Below are positions 11,163-19,364 of a stretch of 64,000 nt of DNA, piece by piece (the first letter of the stretch is position 1; each line of letters begins with the position of its first letter). The translations under genes were made by a program, and so were the position numbers. Origin of the DNA: JBGLNJ01 sp034434835. Lineage in GTDB: Bacteria > Chloroflexota > Anaerolineae > Fen-1058. The stretch covers positions 61,730 through 125,729 of the forward strand of contig DAOTXX010000019.1 in assembly GCA_034434835.1 (NCBI GenBank). Direction: 5' to 3'. Below the pieces are notes generated by a model. It saw nothing but the letters and a program-made list of their open reading frames with translations. It searched no databases and was not told the DNA's origin.

Positions 11163-11891
11163 ATGAGTGCTATGCTGGGTGTTCTTTTGCCGTGCGTATT
11201 ATTCGTGTTGTGTTTGTTTCTGTCTGCATGTTTTGTTCCACCCGAATCAGGTTTAGCGCCTACTGTGGCTTTGCAAACTTCTGCATTGGATGCTACGCAA
11301 ACTGCGGGCAGGGTATTGGCTTCTACTAAAGAAGCATCATTGAAAATGGCACAGCAAACGGCGGAAAGTGCTCGCTTAACGCCCCAACCTACTGGCTGGG
11401 CCATAAAGTTAACACCAAGTGTGGTTATAGTGTCTACACCCGCCCCGGCCATTTTTGTTCCTGAACGGCAAAGCACACCAGCAGGGGCAGGCGCTATCTT
11501 GAACGTCAAGTTAATACCACCGTTTTACACACATGATTTTATTGTTGAGAACGTTTGGTATAGAGACTTTGATGGAGGAATCCAACGCGTATACGTTTAC
11601 GGTGGATTCATACCCGATCCAAAGGGAGCGCCTACACCGCAAGGAGTAGTAGTTGTTCAGGTATTAAAAATGGATGCTCAAGGAAATCCGCAAATGATCT
11701 ATTATGGGCGTTTTCCTACTCAGATGCAGGCAGGGCCAGTGCGCGTCACGGACGCAGTTGGCGAACGGTTGGTTCTTGAATCAACCAATGGGACTAGATT
11801 TTATTTTGATGTTCCATTACGCCAGTTTGTGCCTTCGCTCACGTGGGTTAGTCCCGTTGCAACACCTAGCCCGCAACCTGCCCGACCCTAA
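11163..11891 (+). CDS. Lipoprotein of unknown function, AT-rich
   Basis: The start at 11163 puts a hydrophobic helix (VLLPCVLFVLCLFL) right before the lipobox LSAC; the upstream ATG at 11121 would add 14 residues. After the Cys comes a Thr/Ala-rich spacer (LQTSALDATQTAG), a Pro-rich stretch, and from about residue 120 a compact beta domain containing VENVWYRDFDGGIQRVYVYGG. It ends in a Pro/Thr-rich tail with SPVATPSPQ. Base composition matches the preceding gene 60 bp upstream, so the two probably arrived and are expressed together. Function unknown. Confidence 0.75.
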   Translation: MSAMLGVLLPCVLFVLCLFLSACFVPPESGLAPTVALQTSALDATQTAGRVLASTKEASLKMAQQTAESARLTPQPTGWAIKLTPSVVIVSTPAPAIFVPERQSTPAGAGAILNVKLIPPFYTHDFIVENVWYRDFDGGIQRVYVYGGFIPDPKGAPTPQGVVVVQVLKMDAQGNPQMIYYGRFPTQMQAGPVRVTDAVGERLVLESTNGTRFYFDVPLRQFVPSLTWVSPVATPSPQPARP

Positions 11892-12011
11892 TGTGCTCAA
11901 TCAAAATTGACCGAGCCGATCCGGTCAACCATTGTGCTGTCACTGCCAGAATAACACAATTGCCCGACGAATCGTTTGATTTCTCAAAGACACTAAAGGA
12001 GGTCATCCATC

Positions 12012-12962
12012 ATGCCTGTCACCATCGAAATCCCCAAAGAAAAATGGACTGGCAGGGTCCGTGAAATCACATTGGGCGCGACCGCTGCCGAAGGCGGGTC
12101 ACGCAAAAAGACGGTTACCGTGGGCGGTGAAGCGACATTGCCCTTTTTGCATTTTGAAGGCGCGATCCCGCACCCGCCGGCGATCGCCCTCGAAATCAAA
12201 AGCCGCAAGCCCGATGACTGGTCGCCATTGCTGCTGCACGCCTGGGGCGAGGCAGCCAATGATCCGGGCGAGTGGGCCGGGGCCGCGGAAGCCGCTGGCG
12301 CGGACATTATCCTTCTGACGCTTTCCCTCCAGGACACGCCCGACGAGGCCAAGGCCGCGCTCAAGAAGGTGTTGGGCGTCACCGGGTTGCCGGTGGCGGT
12401 CTTTGGCCCCGGTCAGGCCGATAAGGACAATGAACTGCTGGTGCCGGTCGCCGAAGCAGGCGCCGGCGAAAAGCTGCTGCTGGGCGTGTGCGAGGACAAG
12501 AACTATCGCACCATCGTCGCCGCTGCGCTCGCGCACGGCCACCTGGTAGACAGCCGCACGCCGATGGACGTGAACCTGTCCAAGCAGCTCATCATCCTCA
12601 TCAAAGACATGGGCATGCCGCTGGAACGCATCATCATGGATCCGAGCACGGGCGCGTTGGGCTATGGCATTGAATACGGCTATTCGGTGATGGAGCGCCT
12701 GAGGCTGGCCGCGCTGGGCGGAGACGGCATGACGCAGCAGCCGATGCTCGTCACGGTGGGCGAGGAAGCCTGGAAGGTCAAAGAGGCCAAGGTTGGCGAA
12801 GGCGTCCCGGCGGCGTGGGGCGATTGGAAAGAACGCTCTATCAACTGGGAAGTGCTCACTGCGTCCGCCCTGATCGAATCCGGCGCGGACATTCTCGTCA
12901 TGCGCCACCCCGAATCGGTCAAGCGCGTCAAGGCTATGATCGCCGAGCTGATGACAAAATAA
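12012..12962 (+). CDS. acsD: Corrinoid/iron-sulfur protein small subunit (CODH/ACS delta)
   Basis: Small TIM-barrel subunit of the corrinoid Fe-S protein that carries the methyl group from methyl-THF to ACS. 316 aa, family length. Family patterns include ALEIKSRKPDDWSPLL, the DVNLSKQLIILIKDMGMPLERIIMDPSTGALGYG-type segment around residues 195-228, and the ITASALIESGADILVMRHPE-like C-terminus. AAAGGAGGTCATCC before the ATG is a very strong ribosome site. Partner acsC is separated from it by two small genes. Confidence 0.95.
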   Translation: MPVTIEIPKEKWTGRVREITLGATAAEGGSRKKTVTVGGEATLPFLHFEGAIPHPPAIALEIKSRKPDDWSPLLLHAWGEAANDPGEWAGAAEAAGADIILLTLSLQDTPDEAKAALKKVLGVTGLPVAVFGPGQADKDNELLVPVAEAGAGEKLLLGVCEDKNYRTIVAAALAHGHLVDSRTPMDVNLSKQLIILIKDMGMPLERIIMDPSTGALGYGIEYGYSVMERLRLAALGGDGMTQQPMLVTVGEEAWKVKEAKVGEGVPAAWGDWKERSINWEVLTASALIESGADILVMRHPESVKRVKAMIAELMTK

Positions 12963-12992
12963 TCAAGGGTGACACACCCTATGGAGGATACT

Positions 12993-13196
12993 ATGGCTGG
13001 GATGACCTGGGAGATGTTTTTCCAGATGATGATGGCGGAAGAAAACGCCGCCCGTGACAAGTACAGGCTGGCGATGGAAAACGCCGAATCGCCAGAATTG
13101 AAAAAGGTCATGGAGCGACTGATGAACGAAGAAGCCGTTCACGCCGAAGTGCTGAGAGGCGAGTACGAACGGCTAACTAAAAAGATGAAGGTTTGA
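12993..13196 (+). CDS. Small ferritin-like (rubrerythrin half) protein
   Basis: The ATG at 12993 is chosen because TGGAGGATACT lies directly upstream; an earlier in-frame ATG lacks a site. 67 aa, two predicted helices. MAEENAARDKYRLAMENA and ERLMNEEAVHAEVLRGEYE carry the ExxxxRxxY and EExxH pattern of rubrerythrin-type di-iron helices. Only one helix pair is present, so a four-helix di-iron bundle would require dimerisation. It lies between acsD and the NifU-like gene, 31 bp after acsD. A role in protecting the oxygen-sensitive CODH/ACS is plausible but inferred from position. Confidence 0.75.
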   Translation: MAGMTWEMFFQMMMAEENAARDKYRLAMENAESPELKKVMERLMNEEAVHAEVLRGEYERLTKKMKV

Positions 13197-13205
13197 GGAA
13201 AAGCA

Positions 13206-13442
13206 ATGGTTTCCGCGGAAGAGTACGCACGGATGAAAGAAGTGGTTGAGACGATCAGCCACTATGCTCAAATCTATCACAGCGGGACAGTCGAGTTGGC
13301 AGACTTTGACGGCGAGCACGTCAAAGTCAAGATGGGTGGCGCGTGCGAAGGCTGCCCGCTCCTGCCGTGGACGCTCAAAATGACGGTCGAGCGCACCATC
13401 CACGATCTGTTCCCCAATGTGAAATCGGTCGAGGCTGTCTGA
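13206..13442 (+). CDS. NifU C-terminal-like Fe-S scaffold protein
   Basis: 78 aa. GACEGCPLLPWTLKMTVERTI resembles the CxxCxxSxxTLKxGIE region of NifU/Nfu C-terminal domains. Cys47 and Cys50 would bridge a [4Fe-4S] cluster in a dimer. It starts 9 bp after the ferritin-like gene and is 76 bp before acsC, which carries a [4Fe-4S] cluster, so local cluster delivery to the CODH/ACS and CFeSP proteins is a reasonable inference. Confidence 0.85.
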   Translation: MVSAEEYARMKEVVETISHYAQIYHSGTVELADFDGEHVKVKMGGACEGCPLLPWTLKMTVERTIHDLFPNVKSVEAV

Positions 13443-13498
13443 GTCAAACGTCGAGCGTCAAACGTCATGACGTCTTGCGTTTGACGTTTCACGTCTGA
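13443..13498. repeat. TTTGACG-type palindromic repeat before acsC
   Basis: CGTCAAACG (13456-13464) pairs with CGTTTGACG (13478-13486), with further TCAAACGTC and TTTCACGTC words around it. The same TTTGACG(C) word is tandemly repeated at 58682-58765 and appears at 56349-56361. Confidence 0.65.
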
Positions 13499-13518
13499 TA
13501 CCACAAGGAGAACACACC

Positions 13519-14892
13519 ATGGCCCTTTCTGGACTCGAAATCTACAAGTTGCTCCCCGGTGGGCTAAAGCCGCCACATCCCAAAGCCAACTGCAAGGAAT
13601 GTGGCTTTCCCACCTGCCTGGCGTTTGCGATGAAGCTGGCTGCCAAGCAAGCCGAGCTCGGTCTGTGCAAGTACGTCAGCGACGAGGCGAAGGAAAAGCT
13701 GGAGGCTTCGGCCGCGCCGCCGATCCGCCTCATCGCCTTGACCGCCGGTGATCGCAAGGCGCAGGCAGGTAACGAGATCGTCTTGTTCCGGCACGAAAAG
13801 ACCTTTTTCAACCGGCCCGGCTTGTTTGTTCGGATCAAAGACACGCTGCCTGAAGCCGAAGCCAAAGCGCTGATCGATCAGGTCGCCCATTACATGGTGG
13901 ACTATGTCGGCATTGAGCTGAGGATGGACGGCCTGGCGGTCGAAGCTGCGTCGGGCGATGCCGGCAAATTTGCGAACATGGTCAAGCTGGCCGCTGCCGC
14001 CAGGCTGCCGCTTGTCCTGATGGCAAGCGACAAGGCGGTCATGGAAGCGGGTCTCAATGCGGCGGCGCCCATCGTCCCGCTGCTCTATGCGGCGGACGAA
14101 TCCAACTGGCAGGCGATGAGCGAGTTGGCCAAGGCCAAGAATGCCCCGCTGGCGCTGCGGGGCAAAGGCGACTTGCAAGCTCTGGCGAACCTGGCCGATC
14201 AGGTCAAGAACGCCGGGCTGCAAGACCTGGTGCTCGACCCGGGCGCGCGCGGCTTTGCCGATAGTCTGCAAATCGCCACACAGATGCGACGACTGGCGAT
14301 CAAGGCCAATCAGCGCGCGTGTGGCTTTCCGCTCATCACCTTCCCTGGCGAAGGCCCTGGCCCCGAGCTGGAAGCGTCGCTCGCCGCGCAGCATATTGCC
14401 AAGTACGGCGGCTTTGTCGTGCTCGACCACTTTAGCCCGGCGCTAGCCTACCCTCTGCTCGTCTTGCGGCAGAACATTTACACCGATCCACAAAAACCGG
14501 TCCAGGTGCAGCCCGGCATTTACGAGATCAACAATCCCAAGCCGGAATCGCCAGTGTTTGTGACGACCAACTTTTCGATCACCTACTTTGCCGTCAAGAA
14601 CGAAGTGGAAGGCAGCGGCATCCCGGCCTGGCTGCTCATCGCCGACGCCGAAGGTATGTCCGTGCTCACGGCCTGGGCCGCGGGCAAGTTCGATGCGGAC
14701 AAGATCGTCAAGACGGTCAAGACCTCCAACATCGAAAGCAAGATCGGTCACAAAAAGATCGTTATCCCCGGTGCAGTGGCTGTGCTTTCGGGCGAGGTCG
14801 AAGGCGAACTGCCCGGCTGGAACATCATGGTCGGCCCGCGCGAGGCCGTGGACATTCCATCGTACTACAAGAATGTGTGGAAGGCAGCCTGA
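13519..14892 (+). CDS. acsC: Corrinoid/iron-sulfur protein large subunit (CODH/ACS gamma)
   Basis: Binds the cobamide and a [4Fe-4S] cluster and shuttles the methyl group. Cys25, Cys28, Cys33 and Cys50 form the C-x2-C-x4-C-x16-C motif of the N-terminal cluster domain. The TIM-barrel segment follows, and the C-terminal region with SPVFVTTNFSITYFAVKNE and the IPGAVAVLSGEVEGELPGWNI-type segment is the B12-binding domain. 457 aa is normal. ACAAGGAGAACACACC gives a good ribosome site. The downstream pair starting at 14913 follows immediately. Confidence 0.97.
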   Translation: MALSGLEIYKLLPGGLKPPHPKANCKECGFPTCLAFAMKLAAKQAELGLCKYVSDEAKEKLEASAAPPIRLIALTAGDRKAQAGNEIVLFRHEKTFFNRPGLFVRIKDTLPEAEAKALIDQVAHYMVDYVGIELRMDGLAVEAASGDAGKFANMVKLAAAARLPLVLMASDKAVMEAGLNAAAPIVPLLYAADESNWQAMSELAKAKNAPLALRGKGDLQALANLADQVKNAGLQDLVLDPGARGFADSLQIATQMRRLAIKANQRACGFPLITFPGEGPGPELEASLAAQHIAKYGGFVVLDHFSPALAYPLLVLRQNIYTDPQKPVQVQPGIYEINNPKPESPVFVTTNFSITYFAVKNEVEGSGIPAWLLIADAEGMSVLTAWAAGKFDADKIVKTVKTSNIESKIGHKKIVIPGAVAVLSGEVEGELPGWNIMVGPREAVDIPSYYKNVWKAA

Positions 14893-14912
14893 CCTATCAG
14901 CGGGAGGGGGCT

Positions 14913-15179
14913 TTGGGACGTTTAAAGCCTCAGGCCCTTGAATATTTGCGCGGATATGCTCTGGCAGGCGAGTTCTTGAACGCCGAGCGCACAGAGCGTT
15001 TGGCGCGTATGACGCCGGAAGAGTCCAGAGCCATCTTTGACCAGTTGTGCGAGATATGGAATCGCACCGGGAGCAAGACGGGTGGTCATTTGGACGCGCT
15101 CGATGAATTGCGAGTTCGGTCGCTTTTCGCACAGCGCCGCGCATTCGAGTTGTATGCCACGTCCAGGGGGCTGGTGTGA
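14913..15179 (+). CDS. Small helical protein preceding a nucleotidyltransferase
   Basis: A TTG start at 14913 is chosen because CGGGAGGGGG lies 5 bases upstream; a GTG at 14877 inside acsC is the alternative. About 88 aa, all-helical in appearance, with no recognised family (key stretch AERTERLARMTPEESRAIFD). Its stop overlaps the GTG start of the nucleotidyltransferase by GTGA, so the two are coupled as in toxin-antitoxin pairs. The antitoxin idea is inferred from gene architecture only. Confidence 0.6.
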   Translation: MGRLKPQALEYLRGYALAGEFLNAERTERLARMTPEESRAIFDQLCEIWNRTGSKTGGHLDALDELRVRSLFAQRRAFELYATSRGLV

Positions 15180-15748
15180 ATCCGCAGTTAGAGGCTGCCT
15201 GGGAGCTGCACCAGTTCCTGACGAGAGCGGGTATCCCGTATGGGATCATTGGAGGAATCGCGGTTCAGTTTTGGGGACGGCCACGCTTGACTGAGGATGT
15301 GGATTTGACCATTGCTGTTCCACTGGACGAATCAGAACCGGTGGTACGCGCTATCGTTGAACGCTTTCATTCCCGTCACCCTGATCCGCTGGATTTTGCT
15401 CGCCGTACGCGGGTTGTGTTAATTCACGCTTCCAATGGATGTCCAGTGGATATTTCTCTGGCGCTGCCCGGCTATGAGGATGAAATGATGCGCCGGACTG
15501 TGAACTATGAGATTGAGCAAGGCCAAGTCGTGCGGCTTTGTTCAGCCGAAGACCTGATTATTCACAAAGCGGTAGCGGGCCGACCTCAAGACGTGGCTGA
15601 CATAGAAGGTGTTGTCTATCGTCAGCAAGACAGGCTCGACGTGAGCTATATCCGGCTGTGGCTGCGTGAGTTTGCGGCTTTGCTGGGGCAACCCGAGCGA
15701 ATCGAGCTATTTGAGAAACCATGGCGAGAGTTACATTCGACCGCGTGA
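15176..15748 (+). CDS. Nucleotidyltransferase-fold protein (AbiEii-like)
   Basis: 190 aa. GIIGGIAVQFWG and LTEDVDLTI give the GG...DxD catalytic core of the polymerase-beta nucleotidyltransferase superfamily, with a third acidic residue in CPVDISLAL. SAEDLIIHKAVAGRPQDVADIEGV is typical of the AbiEii/minor-NTase group. GTG start overlapping the upstream stop. The pair interrupts the acsC-acsV succession, so it is probably an accessory toxin-antitoxin-type insertion rather than part of acetyl-CoA metabolism. Confidence 0.8.
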   Translation: MNPQLEAAWELHQFLTRAGIPYGIIGGIAVQFWGRPRLTEDVDLTIAVPLDESEPVVRAIVERFHSRHPDPLDFARRTRVVLIHASNGCPVDISLALPGYEDEMMRRTVNYEIEQGQVVRLCSAEDLIIHKAVAGRPQDVADIEGVVYRQQDRLDVSYIRLWLREFAALLGQPERIELFEKPWRELHSTA

Positions 15749-15757
15749 GGTTAAGGG

Positions 15758-15979
15758 ATGGTTGACAAGTTTGAAGGGATTCCGCCCGAGCTGCGCCCTC
15801 AGCCCGCGTGCTGGTTCTGCAACGAAGAGCGCCCGTGCACTTGGGCCTGTCTGGGGACCGATAGCCTCCTGGCCGGCTCGATGTGGATCGCCGAGGAGAT
15901 GTTGGCGGATTTCGATCAAGCGGAAGCCGAGGCGCCCGCTGTCGCGTTGGTCACCCGGCGCATCGTCGAGAGCTTCTAG
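15758..15979 (+). CDS. Small cysteine-containing protein upstream of acsV
   Basis: 73 aa. PACWFCNEERPCTWACLG gives four cysteines in a CxxC-x6-CxxxC arrangement, suggesting zinc or Fe-S binding. The rest is helical. GAGGTTAAGGG precedes the ATG. It begins 9 bp after the nucleotidyltransferase and lies 33 bp before acsV. No family recognised; a redox or metal role alongside the corrinoid activator is a guess from context. Confidence 0.65.
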   Translation: MVDKFEGIPPELRPQPACWFCNEERPCTWACLGTDSLLAGSMWIAEEMLADFDQAEAEAPAVALVTRRIVESF

Positions 15980-16012
15980 TTCCCCTGAATCCCCCAAGTT
16001 CCAGGACAAGTC

Positions 16013-17953
16013 ATGCCTCGAGTCGTCTTTCACCCGGGCGGAATCGCCGTTGACGTTCCTGTCGGATCGCTGATCCAGGAGGCCGCTCGAAAAGCCGGCG
16101 TAGAGATCGGGATGCCGTGCGGTGGACAAGGCCGCTGCGGGCGCTGCGCTGTCCGGGTTGAATCTGGAGCGGTGCGTCGTCGCTCGACCCTGCGCCTCTC
16201 GGCGGCTGACGTGCAGGCCGGTTACGCGCTGGCCTGCCAGACGGTCGTGGATGGTGACGCGGTCGTCCACGTCCCGCCGCAGGAAAAGCTCGAGCGCCGC
16301 CTCACCAGCGACAAGTCTGCGGCTCAGGTCACCCTGCCCTTCGCCTACGACTATACGCGCGACCAGACCGTGCGCACGTTCTTTGTCCGCGTGGACCCAC
16401 CCTCATATGCCGACAACACCGACGATTACGCCCGGCTGTGCCGGGCGCTGGCGGCCCAGCATAACGTTCGAAACATCCGCGCGACGCTGGGGGCGCTGCA
16501 ACATCTCAGCGAGGATTTGCGAGCGGCGGACTGGGATGTGACGGCAGTGTTGGAGATGAGCAATTGGCTCTCGCCGAACGGTCCTCCCCGGCTCATCGGC
16601 GTGTTCCCCGGCTATGTCCCAGCGATGTGGGGCGTGGCAATTGACATTGGCACCACCAGCAATGTCGTGTACCTGGTCAACCTGGAAACCGGCGAGGTAG
16701 TGGACACGGCCGCCGACTATAATGCTCAGATCAAGCGCGGCGAAGATGTCATCAGCCGCATCATCTACGCCAGTAAGGATAGCGGGCTGAGCGAGCTGCA
16801 GCAGTTGGTCGTCGGCACGCTGAACCGGCTGATCGAGCGGCTGTGTCGCCGCCAGCAGATCGAGCCAAACGTGATTTGCAAAGCCGTCGTGGCGGGCAAT
16901 ACGACGATGATGCATCTGTTCCTGGCCTTGCCGCCGGAAGTGATCCGCAAAAGCCCCTTCGTGCCGACGGTCAATCATATCCCGCCGCTCGTGGCGCGCA
17001 ATGTAGGATTGAACGTTCATCCTGAGGCAGCGCTCGATTGCCTGCCGGGCGTCGCCAGTTACGTCGGCGCGGACATCACGGCGGGCGTCGTCGCCAGCGG
17101 GCTGGATCGCGCCGGGGCGCTGACCATGTTCATTGACATTGGCACGAACGGCGAGATTGTCTTGGGCGATGGCTCATGGCTGATCTCGTGCGCGTGCAGC
17201 GCCGGCCCGGCGTTCGAAGGCGCCGGGGTGCAGTTTGGGATGCGCGCCACCGCCGGGGCGATTGAAGAAGTGTGGATTGACCACCAGACGCTGGAGCCGA
17301 CGATCCGCGTCATTGGGAATGAAAAGCCGCGCGGCGTTTGCGGCAGCGGGTTGATCTCGCTGCTGTCGGAAATGTTTATCACCGGCGTGATTGACCGGGG
17401 CGGCAATTTCAACCTGGCGGCCCATCACCCGCGGATCCGAGAAGGCGAACACAGCGGCGAGTACGTCGTGGTGTGGGGCGATCAGACCGCCGACGGGCGC
17501 GACATTGTCATCACCAAAGTGGACGTGGACAACCTGGTGCGCACCAAAGCCGCCATCTACGCGGGCTTTAGCGTGCTGGCGCAAAGCGTGGGCCTCCAGC
17601 TTTCGGACGTGCAGGACTTTATCATCGCGGGCGCGTTCGGGCAGTACATCAACATCGAAAAAGCGATCCAGATCGGCCTCTTGCCGGACATGCCCTGGGA
17701 GCGATTCCGCTTCTTGGGCAACACGAGCGTGCTCGGCGCATACATGGCGTTGCTTTCGCCGCAGGCGCGGGCGCGCATCGCCGAAGCCGCCAGCAAGCTC
17801 ACATACCTTGAGCTATCGGCTGACAACTCGTTCTACGATCAGTTCACGTCGGCCATGTTTTTGCCACATACGGACATTACCAGATTCCCATCCGTGCAGC
17901 AGGTCCTGAGCCTTCCCACGACCGAACAGGACGGTTCGCGCACGACAGCCTGA
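16013..17953 (+). CDS. acsV: Reductive activator of corrinoid Fe-S protein (RACo, AcsV)
   Basis: Uses ATP to push an electron onto Co(II) of the corrinoid protein when the cofactor has been oxidised. 646 aa. N-terminal plant-type [2Fe-2S] ferredoxin domain with Cys36, Cys42, Cys45 and Cys75 (MPCGGQGRCGRCAVRV). A linker domain follows, then from about residue 205 the ASKHA ATPase part: VAIDIGTTSNVVYLVN (phosphate 1), VAGNTTMMHLFL, MFIDIGTNGEIVLG (phosphate 2) and IIAGAFGQYINIEKAIQIGLLP. This domain order is diagnostic for RACo-type activators. Confidence 0.95.
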   Translation: MPRVVFHPGGIAVDVPVGSLIQEAARKAGVEIGMPCGGQGRCGRCAVRVESGAVRRRSTLRLSAADVQAGYALACQTVVDGDAVVHVPPQEKLERRLTSDKSAAQVTLPFAYDYTRDQTVRTFFVRVDPPSYADNTDDYARLCRALAAQHNVRNIRATLGALQHLSEDLRAADWDVTAVLEMSNWLSPNGPPRLIGVFPGYVPAMWGVAIDIGTTSNVVYLVNLETGEVVDTAADYNAQIKRGEDVISRIIYASKDSGLSELQQLVVGTLNRLIERLCRRQQIEPNVICKAVVAGNTTMMHLFLALPPEVIRKSPFVPTVNHIPPLVARNVGLNVHPEAALDCLPGVASYVGADITAGVVASGLDRAGALTMFIDIGTNGEIVLGDGSWLISCACSAGPAFEGAGVQFGMRATAGAIEEVWIDHQTLEPTIRVIGNEKPRGVCGSGLISLLSEMFITGVIDRGGNFNLAAHHPRIREGEHSGEYVVVWGDQTADGRDIVITKVDVDNLVRTKAAIYAGFSVLAQSVGLQLSDVQDFIIAGAFGQYINIEKAIQIGLLPDMPWERFRFLGNTSVLGAYMALLSPQARARIAEAASKLTYLELSADNSFYDQFTSAMFLPHTDITRFPSVQQVLSLPTTEQDGSRTTA

Positions 17954-17977
17954 TACGCCTTAAGCGGGCGAGCGTGC

Positions 17978-17983
17978 TATAAT
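17978..17983 (+). promoter_or_regulatory. -10 box (TATAAT) upstream of the EF-Tu-domain protein/acsE
   Basis: TATAAT preceded by GTGC and followed by AGCG, 115 bases before the ATG at 18098. The -35 at 17 bp (ACGCCT) is poor. It suggests an internal promoter for the second half of the acetyl-CoA cluster. Confidence 0.5.
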
Positions 17984-18097
17984 AGCGATAGCGGACTGTT
18001 CAACACGGGGCACGCCCCGCACCAGTGGCTGCCCCTCGCAGCACCGACGGGGTTTTCCCGACCCCTCCGCTCCGTCGGCAGCAAAGGAGTGACAGAG
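17984..18097 (+). promoter_or_regulatory. Structured 5' leader before the EF-Tu-domain protein and acsE
   Basis: If transcription starts near 17990 the message has a GC-rich leader of about 105 bases. It contains the hairpin CGGGG-CACG-CCCCG and a second stem, CCGACGG...CCGTCGG, with GGGGTTTTCCC inside it, then AAAGGAGTGACAGAG before the ATG. Possible cis-regulatory RNA; no known riboswitch class is recognised. Confidence 0.35.
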
Positions 18098-18349
18098 ATG
18101 AGCGAGCAAGAGGTCGCACGGGTGACGCATTACTTTTCCCGCCTGGGCGTCGCCGTCCTGTCCTTGACTGGCACCTTGAGCGTCGGGGACCGGGTCCACA
18201 TCTACGGACACAGCACGGACTTTGAGCAGACTGTAGACTCGATGCAGATCGAGCACAAGCCTGTGCTCAAGGTCGGCCCCGGCGACGACGTCGCGCTGAG
18301 GGTCGCAGAGCGCGTCCGCGAAGGCGACATCGTGTATCGAATCACGTGA
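18098..18349 (+). CDS. Stand-alone EF-Tu domain 2-like mini-protein
   Basis: 83 aa from the ATG at 18098, which has AAAGGAG 8 bases upstream (a GTG at 18089 overlaps that site). VARVTHYFSRLGVAVLSLTGTLSVGDRVHIYG and PGDDVALRVAERVREGDIVYRI match the beta-barrel domain 2 of translational GTPases, without any GTPase domain. Such short 'elongation factor-like' proteins occur in many anaerobes but their role is unclear. It lies 34 bp before acsE and is likely co-transcribed. Confidence 0.75.
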   Translation: MSEQEVARVTHYFSRLGVAVLSLTGTLSVGDRVHIYGHSTDFEQTVDSMQIEHKPVLKVGPGDDVALRVAERVREGDIVYRIT

Positions 18350-18383
18350 ATCCGCAACCGCACACCCTCAAAGGAGAGCAAGC

Positions 18384-19310
18384 ATGCAAGTCATAGGCGA
18401 AAACATCCACATCATTTCCCCCAAAGTGAAGGAAGCCATTGCTAACCGTGATGGGGCTTTCTTCGTTGACCTGGCGCGGCGGCAAATGCAGGCTGGCGCG
18501 TGGGCGCTCGACCTGAACATCGGTCCGCAGAAAAAGGCCGGCCCGGAGGTGATGAGCTGGCTGGTGGACGTGATGCAAGAGGCGGTCGGCACGGACGTGC
18601 CGCTGTCACTGGACACGACCAACCTGGCCGCCATCGAAGCCGGCCTGAAAAAGATTCCCAGGGGCCTTGCCATCGTCAACTCGATCAGCGCGCAGCCCGA
18701 GCGGCTGGCAAACATCCCGCCGCTGCTGACGCAATACGGCGCGCAGGTCATTGCGCTGACGATGGCCGAGTCCGGCATCCCCGTCAGCGCCGAAGCACGC
18801 GTGAGCATTTTCCTGGAAACGCTCGCGCCCAGACTCGAAGAAGCCGGCGTCCCGCTGGAGGACGTGATCATTGACCCGCTCGCGCTGACCGTGTCCGGCT
18901 GCCAGGAGTATGTGCCCGAGTGTGTGGAGGCCGTGCGCATCCTCAAGAACGCCGGGCTGCCGTGCAAGGTGAGCGTCGGGCTTTCGAATGTCTCCAACGC
19001 CGTGCCCGCGGCCAATCGCCCGCTGCTCAACCGTGTGTACATGGTGCAGTTGATGGCTGCCGGCCTGGACATGGCGATCGCCGATCCGCTCGATAATGAC
19101 CTCAACGAGTTTATCCGCATCGTCGAGCAGCGCGACGAGTCCACACCGCTGGGCAGACTGCTCGTCACGCTCTACGATCGCACCGCGGCGATGGAAGAAC
19201 TGCAGCCCGAAGATGTGGACATGAGCGATCCGCAGCAAGCCGCCATCTGGAAGACGGTCCGTGTCTTGCGCAACAAGACCATTTATGCGGACGCTTATCT
19301 CACCATCTGA
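18384..19310 (+). CDS. acsE: 5-methyl-THF:corrinoid/iron-sulfur protein methyltransferase
   Basis: Moves the methyl group of methyl-THF to Co(I) of the corrinoid Fe-S protein. Pterin-binding TIM barrel: MQVIGENIHIISP at the N-terminus, DLNIGPQKKAG, PLSLDTTN, IVNSIS, DPLALTVSGCQEY, and SVGLSNVSNAVPAANRPLLN, which resembles the substrate/corrinoid-facing loop of MeTr. 308 aa is about 45 longer than the Moorella enzyme; the extra is a C-terminal helical tail (EELQPEDVDMSDPQQA...). AAAGGAGAGCAAGC precedes the ATG. Confidence 0.95.
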   Translation: MQVIGENIHIISPKVKEAIANRDGAFFVDLARRQMQAGAWALDLNIGPQKKAGPEVMSWLVDVMQEAVGTDVPLSLDTTNLAAIEAGLKKIPRGLAIVNSISAQPERLANIPPLLTQYGAQVIALTMAESGIPVSAEARVSIFLETLAPRLEEAGVPLEDVIIDPLALTVSGCQEYVPECVEAVRILKNAGLPCKVSVGLSNVSNAVPAANRPLLNRVYMVQLMAAGLDMAIADPLDNDLNEFIRIVEQRDESTPLGRLLVTLYDRTAAMEELQPEDVDMSDPQQAAIWKTVRVLRNKTIYADAYLTI

Positions 19311-19311
19311 A

Positions 19312-19344
19312 AGACCTCGAAGGTTTCTCAAACCTCCGAGGTCT
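19312..19344. repeat. Inverted repeat hairpin between acsE and malic enzyme
   Basis: AGACCTCGAAGGTTT and AAACCTCCGAGGTCT pair with one mismatch around a 3-base loop. There is no following T-run, so partial termination or transcript processing is more likely than full termination. Confidence 0.65.
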
Positions 19345-19364
19345 CGCACTCAAAGGAGAATCGT

